From positions 4,033,501-4,097,500 of the forward strand of contig NZ_JAPDFL010000001.1 of assembly GCF_025949695.1 (NCBI RefSeq): DNA of 64,000 nucleotides, written 5' to 3'. Shown here piece by piece: positions 9,521 to 17,783 of the stretch (the first letter of the stretch is position 1; each line of letters begins with the position of its first letter). The translations under genes and the position numbers were made by a program. The stretch comes from Pararhodobacter zhoushanensis (GTDB lineage: Bacteria; Pseudomonadota; Alphaproteobacteria; Rhodobacterales; Rhodobacteraceae). The notes beneath the pieces are model-generated. The model was not told where the DNA came from. It was given only the letters and a program-made list of their open reading frames with translations, and did no database searches.

Positions 9521-10299
9521 TTACATCGTGGTGTTCACCGCCCCACCGTCCAGCAGCAGGTTCTGCCCGACGATGAACCCGGCATGCTGGCTGCACAAGA
9601 AAGCGCAGGCAGCGCCGAACTCGGCTGCGGTGCCATAGCGCCCGGCGGGGATCGTAGCCTCGCGCGCGCTGCGCGCCTGCGCCATCGTCGAGCCTTGCGC
9701 CTTGGCAGCCCCCGTATCCAGCGACACTGCGCGGTCGGTATCATGGATACCGGGCAGCAGGTTGTTGATCGTCACCCCTGACCCCGCCACCTGCCGCGAC
9801 GTGCCCGCCACAAACCCGGTCAACCCGGTGCGCGCGGTGTTGGACAGGCCCAGCACGCCCAGCGGTGCCTTCACAGCCTGACTGGTGATGTTGACCACCC
9901 GTCCCCAGCCGCGCTCCATCATCCCGGGCAGGCTGGCCTGCATCAGCGCGATCGGGGTCAGCATGTTGCCATCCAGCGCCTTGATGAAATCGTCGCGGGT
10001 CCAGTCGTTCCACATCCCCGGCGGGGGCCGCCCGCGTTGGTGACCAGAATGTCGATCTGCCCGGCGGCGTCGAGCACCGTGCGGCGTCCCTCGTCGCTGG
10101 TGATATCCGCTGCAACCGCGATCACCTCGACGCCGTACTTCGCGCGGATCTCGGCGGCTGCCGCCTCCAGGGCCTCGACCCCGCGGGCGTTCATCACGAC
10201 TGTGCAGCCCGCCTCGGCCAGCGCCTCGGCGCAGCCGCGGCCCAAGCCCTTGGACGAGGCGCACACCAGCGCGCGTTTTCCCTTGATCCCCAGATCCAT
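9521..10299 (-). pseudogene. short-chain dehydrogenase/reductase, 1-nt frameshift
   Basis: An NAD(P)-dependent SDR of about 259 residues. The N-terminal half contains the cofactor loop ASSKGLGRG and the NAGG strand end in one frame. The second half (WNDWTRDDF, VNITSQAVKAPLGVLGLSNTAR, LLLDGG) continues in another. Adding one base in the run of five G at 10023-10027 restores ...TNAGGPPPGMWNDW... as a continuous protein. The usual catalytic Tyr appears as N in SNTARTG, as in some 3-oxoacyl-ACP-reductase-like paralogues. ATG 10299 has an AGGAG at ideal distance. The break is either a sequencing error or a recent mutation. Confidence 0.8.
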
Positions 10300-10451
10300 A
10301 CCCATGTCTCCTGCTGTTTCCCCAAGACCTAGCACCCGTCCCCCTCGGCGGCAACGCGCAGGCGTGCGCAACCGCCCGCAACCGCCGATTGACGTTCAAC
10401 ACCCCCTACCCGTAGTATCGCGGCTTGTTCACCCGCAGCCGGAAATCACCC

Positions 10452-11446
10452 ATGTCCGCCCAGCCCCTGACCGCGCGCTCTTCGGCCCCGGCTGCGCATG
10501 CGGTCACGGTCTACGCCGCCGACGGTTTGCGCGTGCTCTCTGGCGCGAATGCAGGCGACCCGTTGCCTGCGCCGGTGGACAGCATCCATGGCGATTATTA
10601 CCGGCTGGCCGAGGACGCCGCACCGATCACCCTGATGCTGGACCTCGAGGCCGGGCGACTGGCCGACGGCAGCGCCTTTGGCCGGGCTGGGGACGCTGTG
10701 CAGCTGCAGGGCCGGCTGTCCCTGATGGCCCCCGATGGCGATCTGGTCGAAGTCCTTGTGCTGGCTATCGGCGGTGCGCGGGTTGCGCTGCCGCTGTCCC
10801 CGCTGCGCACCAAGCTGACCTATACGCTGATTGCCACCGATGACGCACCCGGCCCGATCCGGCTGGCCGATGTCGTTGCCGGGGCCTTCGCGCGCGGCAC
10901 CCGCATCGCGCTGGCCGACGGGCGGCAACTGCCGGTCGAGGATCTGCAACCGGGCGACGTGGTGATCACCCGCGACCATGCCGCGCAACCCCTGCGCTGG
11001 AAAGGCGCTGTAACGCTGCGGGCGGAAGGGGCTTTGCCCCGGTCGTCGTGTTGCCCGGCGTGATGGGCAATCCCGGCCCGCTGTCGGTCAGCCCCTATCA
11101 CCGCCTTTTCCTCTATCGCCGCGACGCCCGCGCGCTGGCGGGCGCGGCCGAGCTGCTGGTGCAGGCCCGCCATCTGGTCGATGACGCAACGATCCTGCGC
11201 CGTGAGGGCGGGTTTGTTGAGTACTTCTCGCTGGTCTTCGACGCCCACGAAGTCATCTACGCCGAGGGTGTTCCCTGTGAGAGTCTGATGGTCTGCCCCT
11301 CGGTCCTGACCCGCCTGCCCGAAGATCTGGCCGCGCCGCTGCGCGATGCCTTCCCCGGTCTCAGCCAACGCCTGCACACCGGCGCCGATCTGCGCCCCGA
11401 GCTGGTCTCGCGCCTGCGCGACCGTCCCAGCGCCCTCCGCGCCTGA
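10452..11446 (+). pseudogene. Hint-domain protein (Hedgehog/intein type), 1-nt frameshift
   Basis: After a roughly 150-residue N-terminal region, the protein has a Hint-like module: FARGTRIALADGRQLPVEDLQPGDVVITRDH..PLRW, then SVSPYHRLFLYRR and VDDATIL....EYFSLVFDAHEVIYAEGV. Secreted Hint domains of this type are common in Rhodobacteraceae, often at the C-terminus of calcium-binding proteins; the first residue here lacks the usual Cys (FARGT). The two halves lie in different frames. One extra T in the TTT at 11033-11035 restores ...EGAFAPVVVLPG... to about 331 residues. GGAAA precedes ATG 10452. Confidence 0.78.
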
Positions 11447-11455
11447 AAGTCCGCC

Positions 11456-12253
11456 ATGCCCTTTGCCTCTGTCATCGCCGCCACTGACCTTACCGACCGC
11501 TCGGCGCAGGTGCCGGGCCGCGCCCGTCTTCTGGCCCGGCAGCCCGGCGCGCGGGTCTTGCTGGTGCATGTGCTGCCCGATGAGGGCAAGAAGCGCCGCA
11601 ACCGCGATGAGATCGAGGCCGCGCTGACCCGCGTTGCCAGCGACGCAGGGTCGAACGGCATCCGTGTGCTGAGCGGCGAATCCGGCGCGGCGCTGGCCGA
11701 GCTGGCAACAACCGAACAGGCCGGACTGATCGTGCTGGGTCTGCACCGCGAGCGGCGGGTGCTGGACCTGTTGCGCCTGACCACGATGGAACGCATCGTG
11801 CTGGCCGCCCCCTGCCCCGTGCTGATCGCGCAGCTACCGCCCGAGCGGCCCTATCGTCAGGTGCTGCTGGCCACCGATTTCTCGCCCGGTTCGGCGGCGG
11901 CGCTGATCGCTGCCGCGCGGCTGGCGCCTGAGGCCGAATTCCACGCCATTCACGCGCTCGAACCCGGCTCGGCGTTCAGCCGGGGCAGCCGCGACAGCGA
12001 GGCCGCGCTGGAAAAGGCCGAAGCCGCGCGCGATGCCTTCCTGCGGACCCCCGGCCTGCCCACGCTTGCCGAACCGCCCGAGATCGTCCCCGGCGGGGTT
12101 CATCAGGTGCTGGCTTTCCGGCGCGAGGAACTGGGCGCCGACCTGATCTGTCTGGGTGCGCAGTCGGGCAAAGACCCTCAGACCCTGGGCAATTACGCCC
12201 GCGACCTGATGCGCGCGCCACCCACCGATGTGCTGGTGGCCAAGGCCCCCTGA
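11456..12253 (+). CDS. universal stress protein, tandem UspA domains
   Basis: A 265-residue protein with two UspA-type modules. The first starts SVIAATDLTDRS and ends in DLIRL..MERIVLAAPCPVLI; the second starts QVLLATDFSPGS and ends YARDLMRAPPTDVLVAK. The second keeps a trace of the usual G-x-G-S nucleotide loop (GAQSG); the first is degenerate. Such proteins bind ATP/AMP and respond to stress. It is 9 bp downstream of the Hint gene and convergent with the VOC gene. Confidence 0.88.
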   Translation: MPFASVIAATDLTDRSAQVPGRARLLARQPGARVLLVHVLPDEGKKRRNRDEIEAALTRVASDAGSNGIRVLSGESGAALAELATTEQAGLIVLGLHRERRVLDLLRLTTMERIVLAAPCPVLIAQLPPERPYRQVLLATDFSPGSAAALIAAARLAPEAEFHAIHALEPGSAFSRGSRDSEAALEKAEAARDAFLRTPGLPTLAEPPEIVPGGVHQVLAFRREELGADLICLGAQSGKDPQTLGNYARDLMRAPPTDVLVAKAP

Positions 12254-12255
12254 CG

Positions 12256-12696
12256 TCAGGCCGACGCCTCGTCTTCCCAGCGTTTCTGCATTTGCGCGGG
12301 CGTGACCGATTCGACGGTTTGCGACAGGATCCAGCGGTGGCCGAACGGGTCCATCACCGTCGCCGTGCGCTCGCCAAACGACTGATCTGCCGGGGCGCGC
12401 AGCACAATGGCCCCGGCGTCAGCGGCGCGAGCGACGTCAGCATCGACGGCTTCGGTCGCCAGATGCAGCGTCACCGCTGTGCCGCCCAACGTATCAGGGC
12501 TGACCGCGCCGAAATCGGGATACTCATCGCTCAGCATGATCCGTGAGGTGCCGATGGTCAGTTCGGCATGGCCGATGCGCCCGTCACCGGGGTCGATCAT
12601 GCGGAATTCTTCAACCGCGCCGAAGGCTTGAACATAGAATGCGAGGGCCTTTTCAGCCCCCTTCGCGACCAGATAGGGCGTGACAGACAGCGGCAT
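12256..12696 (-). CDS. VOC (glyoxalase/PhnB-like) family protein
   Basis: A 146-residue vicinal-oxygen-chelate fold protein: SVTPYLVAKGAEKALAFY begins the first beta-alpha-beta-beta-beta unit, IGHAELTIGTSRIMLSDE follows, and DPFGHRWILSQ closes the second. PhnB-like members are mostly uncharacterised. The start ATG 12696 has AAGGA at 7 nt and gives the family N-terminus; a second ATG 24 bp upstream lacks an SD. It is divergent from the TetR gene with a 54-bp gap containing a dyad, so regulation by that TetR is likely. Confidence 0.85.
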   Translation of the reverse strand: MPLSVTPYLVAKGAEKALAFYVQAFGAVEEFRMIDPGDGRIGHAELTIGTSRIMLSDEYPDFGAVSPDTLGGTAVTLHLATEAVDADVARAADAGAIVLRAPADQSFGERTATVMDPFGHRWILSQTVESVTPAQMQKRWEDEASA

Positions 12697-12733
12697 TGTT
12701 TGATCCTTGGCTTGCTTCATATTTATATTTACG

Positions 12734-12746
12734 TTACGATCCGTAA
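12734..12746. promoter_or_regulatory. candidate TetR operator dyad
   Basis: TTACG-ATC-CGTAA is a perfect 5-bp dyad in the 54-bp gap between the divergent VOC and TetR genes. An extra TTACG half-site lies just upstream at 12729-12733. The position and AT-rich setting suit an autoregulatory operator; binding is inferred. Confidence 0.5.
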
Positions 12747-12750
12747 TATA

Positions 12751-13338
12751 ATGAGTCAAGACATCCCCAAACCCCGTGGCCGTCCGCCCAGTCAGGCCGC
12801 AAAGCGCAAGGCCTTGGCCGCTGCCTTCGAGATCCTCATGCAGGATGGTTTTGGCCGCCTGACCATCGAAGGCGTCGCGGCGCGGTCGGGCGTTGGCAAG
12901 CCGACGCTTTACCGCCACTGGGCGAATGCCAGCGAACTGGCGATGGCCGCCTTGATGGAGGGGCACCCCGCCGCCGCCGCACATCCGACGGGTAGCCTGC
13001 ACGACAGGCTCGAACAGCAGATTCTGGGTATTGTGACCGCCTTTGCCACCACGCGGGGGCGGCAGATCGGGCTGGCACTGGCGGCAGCGGATCGCGACAG
13101 CGAGATGACGCGCGCGTTCCGCAACCGCGTCATCCTGTCCGGGCGCGAGGCTGGGCGGGCGCTGATCGCCGAGGCTGTGGCATCGGGTGAAATCACCGCG
13201 CCCCGCGACGGGGACGTATGCCTCGACATGATCTACGCACCGATCTTTTACCGGCTGCTGGTCGGGCATCTGCCGCTGGACAGGGCCTTTGCGTTGGGGC
13301 TGGTCGCGCAGGCGATGGCACTGCTGAAGGCCGCGTGA
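12751..13338 (+). CDS. TetR-family transcriptional regulator
   Basis: A 195-residue regulator with an N-terminal TetR helix-turn-helix (FGRLTIEGVAARSGVGKPTLYRHW). A basic proline-rich stretch (PKPRGRPPSQ) comes first, and a C-terminal all-helical ligand domain follows. It probably represses itself and the divergent VOC gene through the dyad at 12734-12746. The ATG at 12751 starts the conserved part; the longer open frame upstream runs through the VOC gene. Confidence 0.9.
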   Translation: MSQDIPKPRGRPPSQAAKRKALAAAFEILMQDGFGRLTIEGVAARSGVGKPTLYRHWANASELAMAALMEGHPAAAAHPTGSLHDRLEQQILGIVTAFATTRGRQIGLALAAADRDSEMTRAFRNRVILSGREAGRALIAEAVASGEITAPRDGDVCLDMIYAPIFYRLLVGHLPLDRAFALGLVAQAMALLKAA

Positions 13339-13402
13339 CCGCCAAGCCATCTATCGCGGTTCGGCGCTCACCCGACGCGCCGACCGCCGGGTCTGGCAGG
13401 TG

Positions 13403-15400
13403 CTACAGCGCGCCGCGGCCGAGGGCGGCGGCGAGGGCAGCAGGCTCGGGCAGCTCAAACAGGATATCGGCGGTCAGGGTCTGCCCGGTGGCGGCTTCAA
13501 GATCGAGGATCATCTCGGTGATCATCAGCGAATCCAGCCCCTGATCGGCCCAGGCGAGCATCGGGTCGACCGCGTCCACGTCTTGCTGCGTGGCAACCGC
13601 GATCCAGTCGGCGAAAAAGCCAAGATAGGCGGCATAGGGGTCGCCCGTCCCGGCCAATGCCTGTTTCAGCCGGCCTATCGCCGCGGCGCGCGACTGCGCC
13701 GTCTCAGACGCAGCACGTGGGGACCAGTCCAGCAAAACCCGCTCCGGTGTCTCGGCAAGCGCCGCGTCGCTGTCGGCGCGGCGCAGTTTGCCGCTGGTTG
13801 TCCACAACAGACTGCCCGTGCGCAACAACAAGACATGCGCCGCCTCAACCCCCGACTGGTCCAGCAACTGCCGCCAGATCTGCGTGGCCAGCGCCTCGCC
13901 TTCTGCCAGCCGCCCGGGCGTGATCTCGCACAGCACCGCCACCGCGCCGTCCGGGCGCTGATGCACCGCAACCCGCCCCCGGCGCAGACCGGGGTCGACG
14001 CCCTCAAGGCTGGTCTCCAGATCCGACGCATGCAAGGTGCGCCCGTGCCACAGCACGACGTCCTTGATCCGGCCGGTCACGAACAGCTCACCCTGCCACA
14101 GAAACCCCAGATCACCGCTGCGCAGATAGGGGCCGGACCCATCGTCCAGCCGGGCACCGAAGGTTGCCTCGCTGGCGTCAGGGCGGTTGTGATAGGCCGA
14201 GCCGAGGCTGTCGCCAGCGATCCAGATCTCGCCGATCCTGTCCGGCGGACAGGCGCTGTGCGCGTCGGGATCGACGATGCGCATGGGGTGTGAGGTGCGC
14301 ACCGGGCCCGACGACACCAGCCGCCGCCCCTGCCCCTTTGCCACCTCGGTCACCTGCCGCTGGTCCAGTGCCGTTGGGTCAAACCATGCGGAAAACGCGC
14401 CGTTGCCGCGTGTCGCTCCGGCGACCAGCAGCGTTGCCTCGGCCAGACCGTAGCAGGGCATGACGGCACCGGGCGACAGGCCTGCATCCGCGAAAGTCTC
14501 GACAAAGGCGTCGATCGTCTCGGGGCGCACCGGTTCCGAGCCGTTGAGCAGCACGCGGCACGACGACAGGTCCAGTTCGGCCCGACGGGCGGGCGATATG
14601 GTGCGCACACAAAGCTCGAAGGCGAAGTTGGGCGCGACGGTGATCGTGCCGCGATACCGGCTGATCGTGTCCAGCCACAGCACCGGACGGCGCACGAAGC
14701 TTTGCGGGGACAGGATATAGACCGACCCGCCAAGCCAGCAGGTGAACAAGACACCGCCGACAAGCCCCATGTCATGCTCGGGCGGCAGCCATGTGACGCA
14801 GCGTTCGTCCTCACCACTTTGCACCGCGCGCTGGATGGCGTGCATCTGACCCAGCAAGGCCCCGTGCGTCACCACAACGCCCTTGGGCGCGCCGGTCGAG
14901 CCCGAGGTATACTGAAGAAAGGCGATATCGTCCGGGCTGGTTTGCGGCGCGATCACCGGCGAGTCGACCGCCGTGTCGACCCGCAGACACCGCGCGCGCA
15001 CGATTTCGGCGGGCCAGCTGTCGGGCACACCGGCAAGGGTTTGCGTGTCGGTCAGCACCGCCGCGCAGCCGCTCTCGCGCAGGATGGCATCGGCGCGCCC
15101 GCGCGCCTTGGCGCTGGACGGAACCGCGACCGGCACTGCCGCGCAACCGGCAAGGAACGCGCCCAGCAGGGCGACGGCAAAGTTCAGACCGGGCTCGAAA
15201 ATCAGCGCGACCCGCGCGCCCTTGCCACAGTACGCCGCGCGCAGCATCCCGGCGACACCCGAGGCACGCGCGAGCAACGCCGTATAGCTCAGCTCTTCCG
15301 GCTCGGACGCAGGCCCGACAAAGGCATACGCCAGTGCTTCGGGCCGCCGCGCGGCGTTCCGGGCGATCTGCTGCGGCAGCAGAAGGGCTTGCAAACTCAC
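13403..15400 (-). CDS. fatty-acyl-AMP ligase fused to acyl carrier domain
   Basis: A 665-residue protein. Residues 1-560 are an ANL-superfamily adenylation domain of FAAL type: YTSGSTGAPKGV (phosphate loop), WLPPEHDMGLVGGVL, CYGLAEATLLVAG, and the late GRIKDVVLWHGR hinge. The C-terminal about 80 residues form an acyl carrier domain with GLDSLMITE, whose Ser (about residue 624) would carry phosphopantetheine. FAALs activate a fatty acid as the acyl-adenylate and load it on a carrier protein instead of CoA. The GTG start lies 7 nt after the methyltransferase stop, so it is the last gene of a minus-strand operon. The fatty substrate is unknown. Confidence 0.88.
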   Translation of the reverse strand: MSLQALLLPQQIARNAARRPEALAYAFVGPASEPEELSYTALLARASGVAGMLRAAYCGKGARVALIFEPGLNFAVALLGAFLAGCAAVPVAVPSSAKARGRADAILRESGCAAVLTDTQTLAGVPDSWPAEIVRARCLRVDTAVDSPVIAPQTSPDDIAFLQYTSGSTGAPKGVVVTHGALLGQMHAIQRAVQSGEDERCVTWLPPEHDMGLVGGVLFTCWLGGSVYILSPQSFVRRPVLWLDTISRYRGTITVAPNFAFELCVRTISPARRAELDLSSCRVLLNGSEPVRPETIDAFVETFADAGLSPGAVMPCYGLAEATLLVAGATRGNGAFSAWFDPTALDQRQVTEVAKGQGRRLVSSGPVRTSHPMRIVDPDAHSACPPDRIGEIWIAGDSLGSAYHNRPDASEATFGARLDDGSGPYLRSGDLGFLWQGELFVTGRIKDVVLWHGRTLHASDLETSLEGVDPGLRRGRVAVHQRPDGAVAVLCEITPGRLAEGEALATQIWRQLLDQSGVEAAHVLLLRTGSLLWTTSGKLRRADSDAALAETPERVLLDWSPRAASETAQSRAAAIGRLKQALAGTGDPYAAYLGFFADWIAVATQQDVDAVDPMLAWADQGLDSLMITEMILDLEAATGQTLTADILFELPEPAALAAALGRGAL

Positions 15401-15407
15401 GCGCAGT

Positions 15408-17783
15408 TCACCGGTGCAAGAGCCAGGTCTGGCGGCTGCTCTCGATCTCGAACCCGTGCTCATGGGCAAAGGCCTTGATGTGATCCTGCATGACAAATTT
15501 GCCGGTCTCATCCGGCCAGAGCCAGTCGTCGCCGCTCAGGATCGCATGGGGATAATAGGCATAGGCCGCATCCAGATCGTCGCGGTGCTTGAACGCGTCG
15601 ATATAGATCATCTCCAGCGGGATCTGACGTTCAGAGAGATAGAACAGCGCCTCGGGCGAGAAGCGGCGCACGGGGATGAAGCGCTCTTTGTAGAGCCGCA
15701 GGTTGTTCAGCGCGACGCCGTAGTTGCCATACTGGCGCAGCATCTGGACGATGCGCGCGACCTCGGCGTCGTCCATGTGCCAGACGTGACGCGCCATCTG
15801 CGGATGGTTCACCATCCTCTCGACATAGGCCGCCCAATTGCCATCCCAGGGGTCCACGCCGATCACGGTCAGGTCGGGCTTTGCCTCCAGCCAATGCCGA
15901 ACGGACCCGCCCAGAAAACAGCCGACCTCGGCCATCAGGGTGACGTTCTTGTCGACGATCTCACGCGTGATGATCTCGCGCCCGCCCCGTCCGTTGGCGT
16001 CGAGGGCCAGCATGAACGGCGCGTGCTCGCCCCAGGGAAATTCCGGCCACGGATTGTCCCGGCGCAGAAACTTGAGCCCGAAGGTGATTTTCGAGCCGGG
16101 GAAGACGTCTTCTTTCGGAAAGGACGGCGGCGCTTTGGGGGCCGGTGCAGGCGCAGGCGCGGCAGCAACGGGAACCGACGTGGCGTCAGCGGGGGAGTGC
16201 CCGCCCTTGCGATAGAAGAAAATGCTGTGGCCAGACACGCCCTTCCACGCCTCAGCCGGGATAGCGGCGCGGCGCAGGGTGTCCGGTTCAAACAGCGCCA
16301 AGGGGTCGATCAGATGCGTCCCGGGGCCCCAGACCTGCGCCAGCAGCGCTTGCATATCCTTGCCGCCAAACACCCGCACATGGTCTTCCTGGCCGAAGCG
16401 TTCCTTGCGCGCGGCCTCGGTCAGGGTGGGCGACAGATCCTCGATCGTCGTGTCACCGCGGATCGGCACACAGAGGAAATGCAGGCCGCCCGGCGCAAGA
16501 ATGCGATCAAGCTGCTGCAACACGCCCGTCACATCGCAGGGCACATGCTCGAGCACATGGCTGTGCACGATGAGATCGTAGCTGTCATCGGCGATCCCGG
16601 CGAGATCGCTGCACATGTCCATTTTGCCGACCGTGAACACCTTGCTTTTATAGCGTTCAGGATCGAGATCGACGGCATGATATTTCTCGCCCGACAGCGC
16701 CAGAAACCGCCGCCCCAGCCCCAGTTCGGGGGCAAAATGCAGCACGCGCTTGCCCGCTTCAAAGCCGCCCAAGCGTTCAAGCGCCATGTACATCAACCGC
16801 GTCCGCTCGACGCCCAGACAGGTTGAACAGCGCGCGTCGCGGCGCCCGCCAAAGTCCTGAAACGTGGTTCCGTCGCAGATCGGGCATTGCTTGGTGGCGG
16901 TCATCGGGCTGTGATCCTTCGTCGTCAGGGTCGGTGATGCGGGCGCAGCGGCCCCTGTGCGGGATGTCTGCCGGGTTGCAGTTACAGGGCCCAGTTTACG
17001 CATAACGAAGGTCGCGTTGGTGTTACATGTCTCGAGCACGCCACTGCGCCGCACAACAGACAGATGCCCGCCCAGCGAGCGGATCAGATCCGTCAGATCC
17101 GCGCCATAGTCAGTGTACACCAGACACGTCGAGCCATCACCCGAGTTATGATACACCGGCGGCTTGAGGTTGATCTCTTGCCCGTCGCGGATTTCGACCC
17201 GCGGGCTGGTCGTCTCGGGAAAGGGAAAGTCATTCGGGATCGAGCAGACGTGACACCCACCGGGTCGCAGCACGCGCAGGATCTCGGAAAATGCGGCCTC
17301 GATATCGGGCAGATGTTCCATCACGTCGCTGGTGATCACCAGATCAAAACTGTCATCGGCAAAGGTAAGCTGCGTCAGATCCTCGTTGCGCACGCCGTCA
17401 TCGCGGGTGCTGCCCAAGGGCAGTTCGGGGGTGAAATAGGACTGCACATAGCCGGGCAGACCACGAAAGCGGCGAACGAACGGCCCCCGCAGCGCGGGCT
17501 CGAAAATATCGACCGCGTCAAGCAGTCCCTGCGCGATCAGCGCATCCAGCGAAACCGCCTGCCCGCGCGCGAACTCGTCCAGAATGACACCGGCCTGATC
17601 GCGCCACCGAAGGGTGAACCGGCACTTCGGACAGGGGTAGGATTCGCGCACAGACCGGTGGTCGCCGCGCACAAACGTACCCGCTGCACCGCAAATCGAG
17701 CAAAGCCCGTCGACATCACGTCCCGTCAAAGCCACGCCTTTCCCTTGTCCTTGCCGCGCCACGCGCGGGTCAGTCGTCGTCAC
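15408..17783 (-). CDS. three-module methyltransferase-like protein
   Basis: A 791-residue protein. Module 1 (1-270) has a Cys4 zinc-ribbon start (CSICG...CPKC) and a class I SAM-methyltransferase-like half with FDLVITSDVMEHLPD. Module 2 (about 295-530) repeats the plan: CPICDG...CSTC, then VLHFAPELGLGRRF and YDLIVHSHVLEHVP. A Pro/Ala linker (APAPAPAPKAPP) leads to module 3 (about 570-791), another Rossmann-like domain with LMAEVGCFLGGSVRHWL and IGVDPWDG. The GTG start overlaps the upstream stop as GTGA; an in-frame GTG at 17735 behind AAAGG is an alternative. Modules 1 and 2 look like duplicates. Substrate is unknown; a sugar or lipid of this locus is a guess. Confidence 0.8.
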   Translation of the reverse strand: MTTTDPRVARQGQGKGVALTGRDVDGLCSICGAAGTFVRGDHRSVRESYPCPKCRFTLRWRDQAGVILDEFARGQAVSLDALIAQGLLDAVDIFEPALRGPFVRRFRGLPGYVQSYFTPELPLGSTRDDGVRNEDLTQLTFADDSFDLVITSDVMEHLPDIEAAFSEILRVLRPGGCHVCSIPNDFPFPETTSPRVEIRDGQEINLKPPVYHNSGDGSTCLVYTDYGADLTDLIRSLGGHLSVVRRSGVLETCNTNATFVMRKLGPVTATRQTSRTGAAAPASPTLTTKDHSPMTATKQCPICDGTTFQDFGGRRDARCSTCLGVERTRLMYMALERLGGFEAGKRVLHFAPELGLGRRFLALSGEKYHAVDLDPERYKSKVFTVGKMDMCSDLAGIADDSYDLIVHSHVLEHVPCDVTGVLQQLDRILAPGGLHFLCVPIRGDTTIEDLSPTLTEAARKERFGQEDHVRVFGGKDMQALLAQVWGPGTHLIDPLALFEPDTLRRAAIPAEAWKGVSGHSIFFYRKGGHSPADATSVPVAAAPAPAPAPKAPPSFPKEDVFPGSKITFGLKFLRRDNPWPEFPWGEHAPFMLALDANGRGGREIITREIVDKNVTLMAEVGCFLGGSVRHWLEAKPDLTVIGVDPWDGNWAAYVERMVNHPQMARHVWHMDDAEVARIVQMLRQYGNYGVALNNLRLYKERFIPVRRFSPEALFYLSERQIPLEMIYIDAFKHRDDLDAAYAYYPHAILSGDDWLWPDETGKFVMQDHIKAFAHEHGFEIESSRQTWLLHR

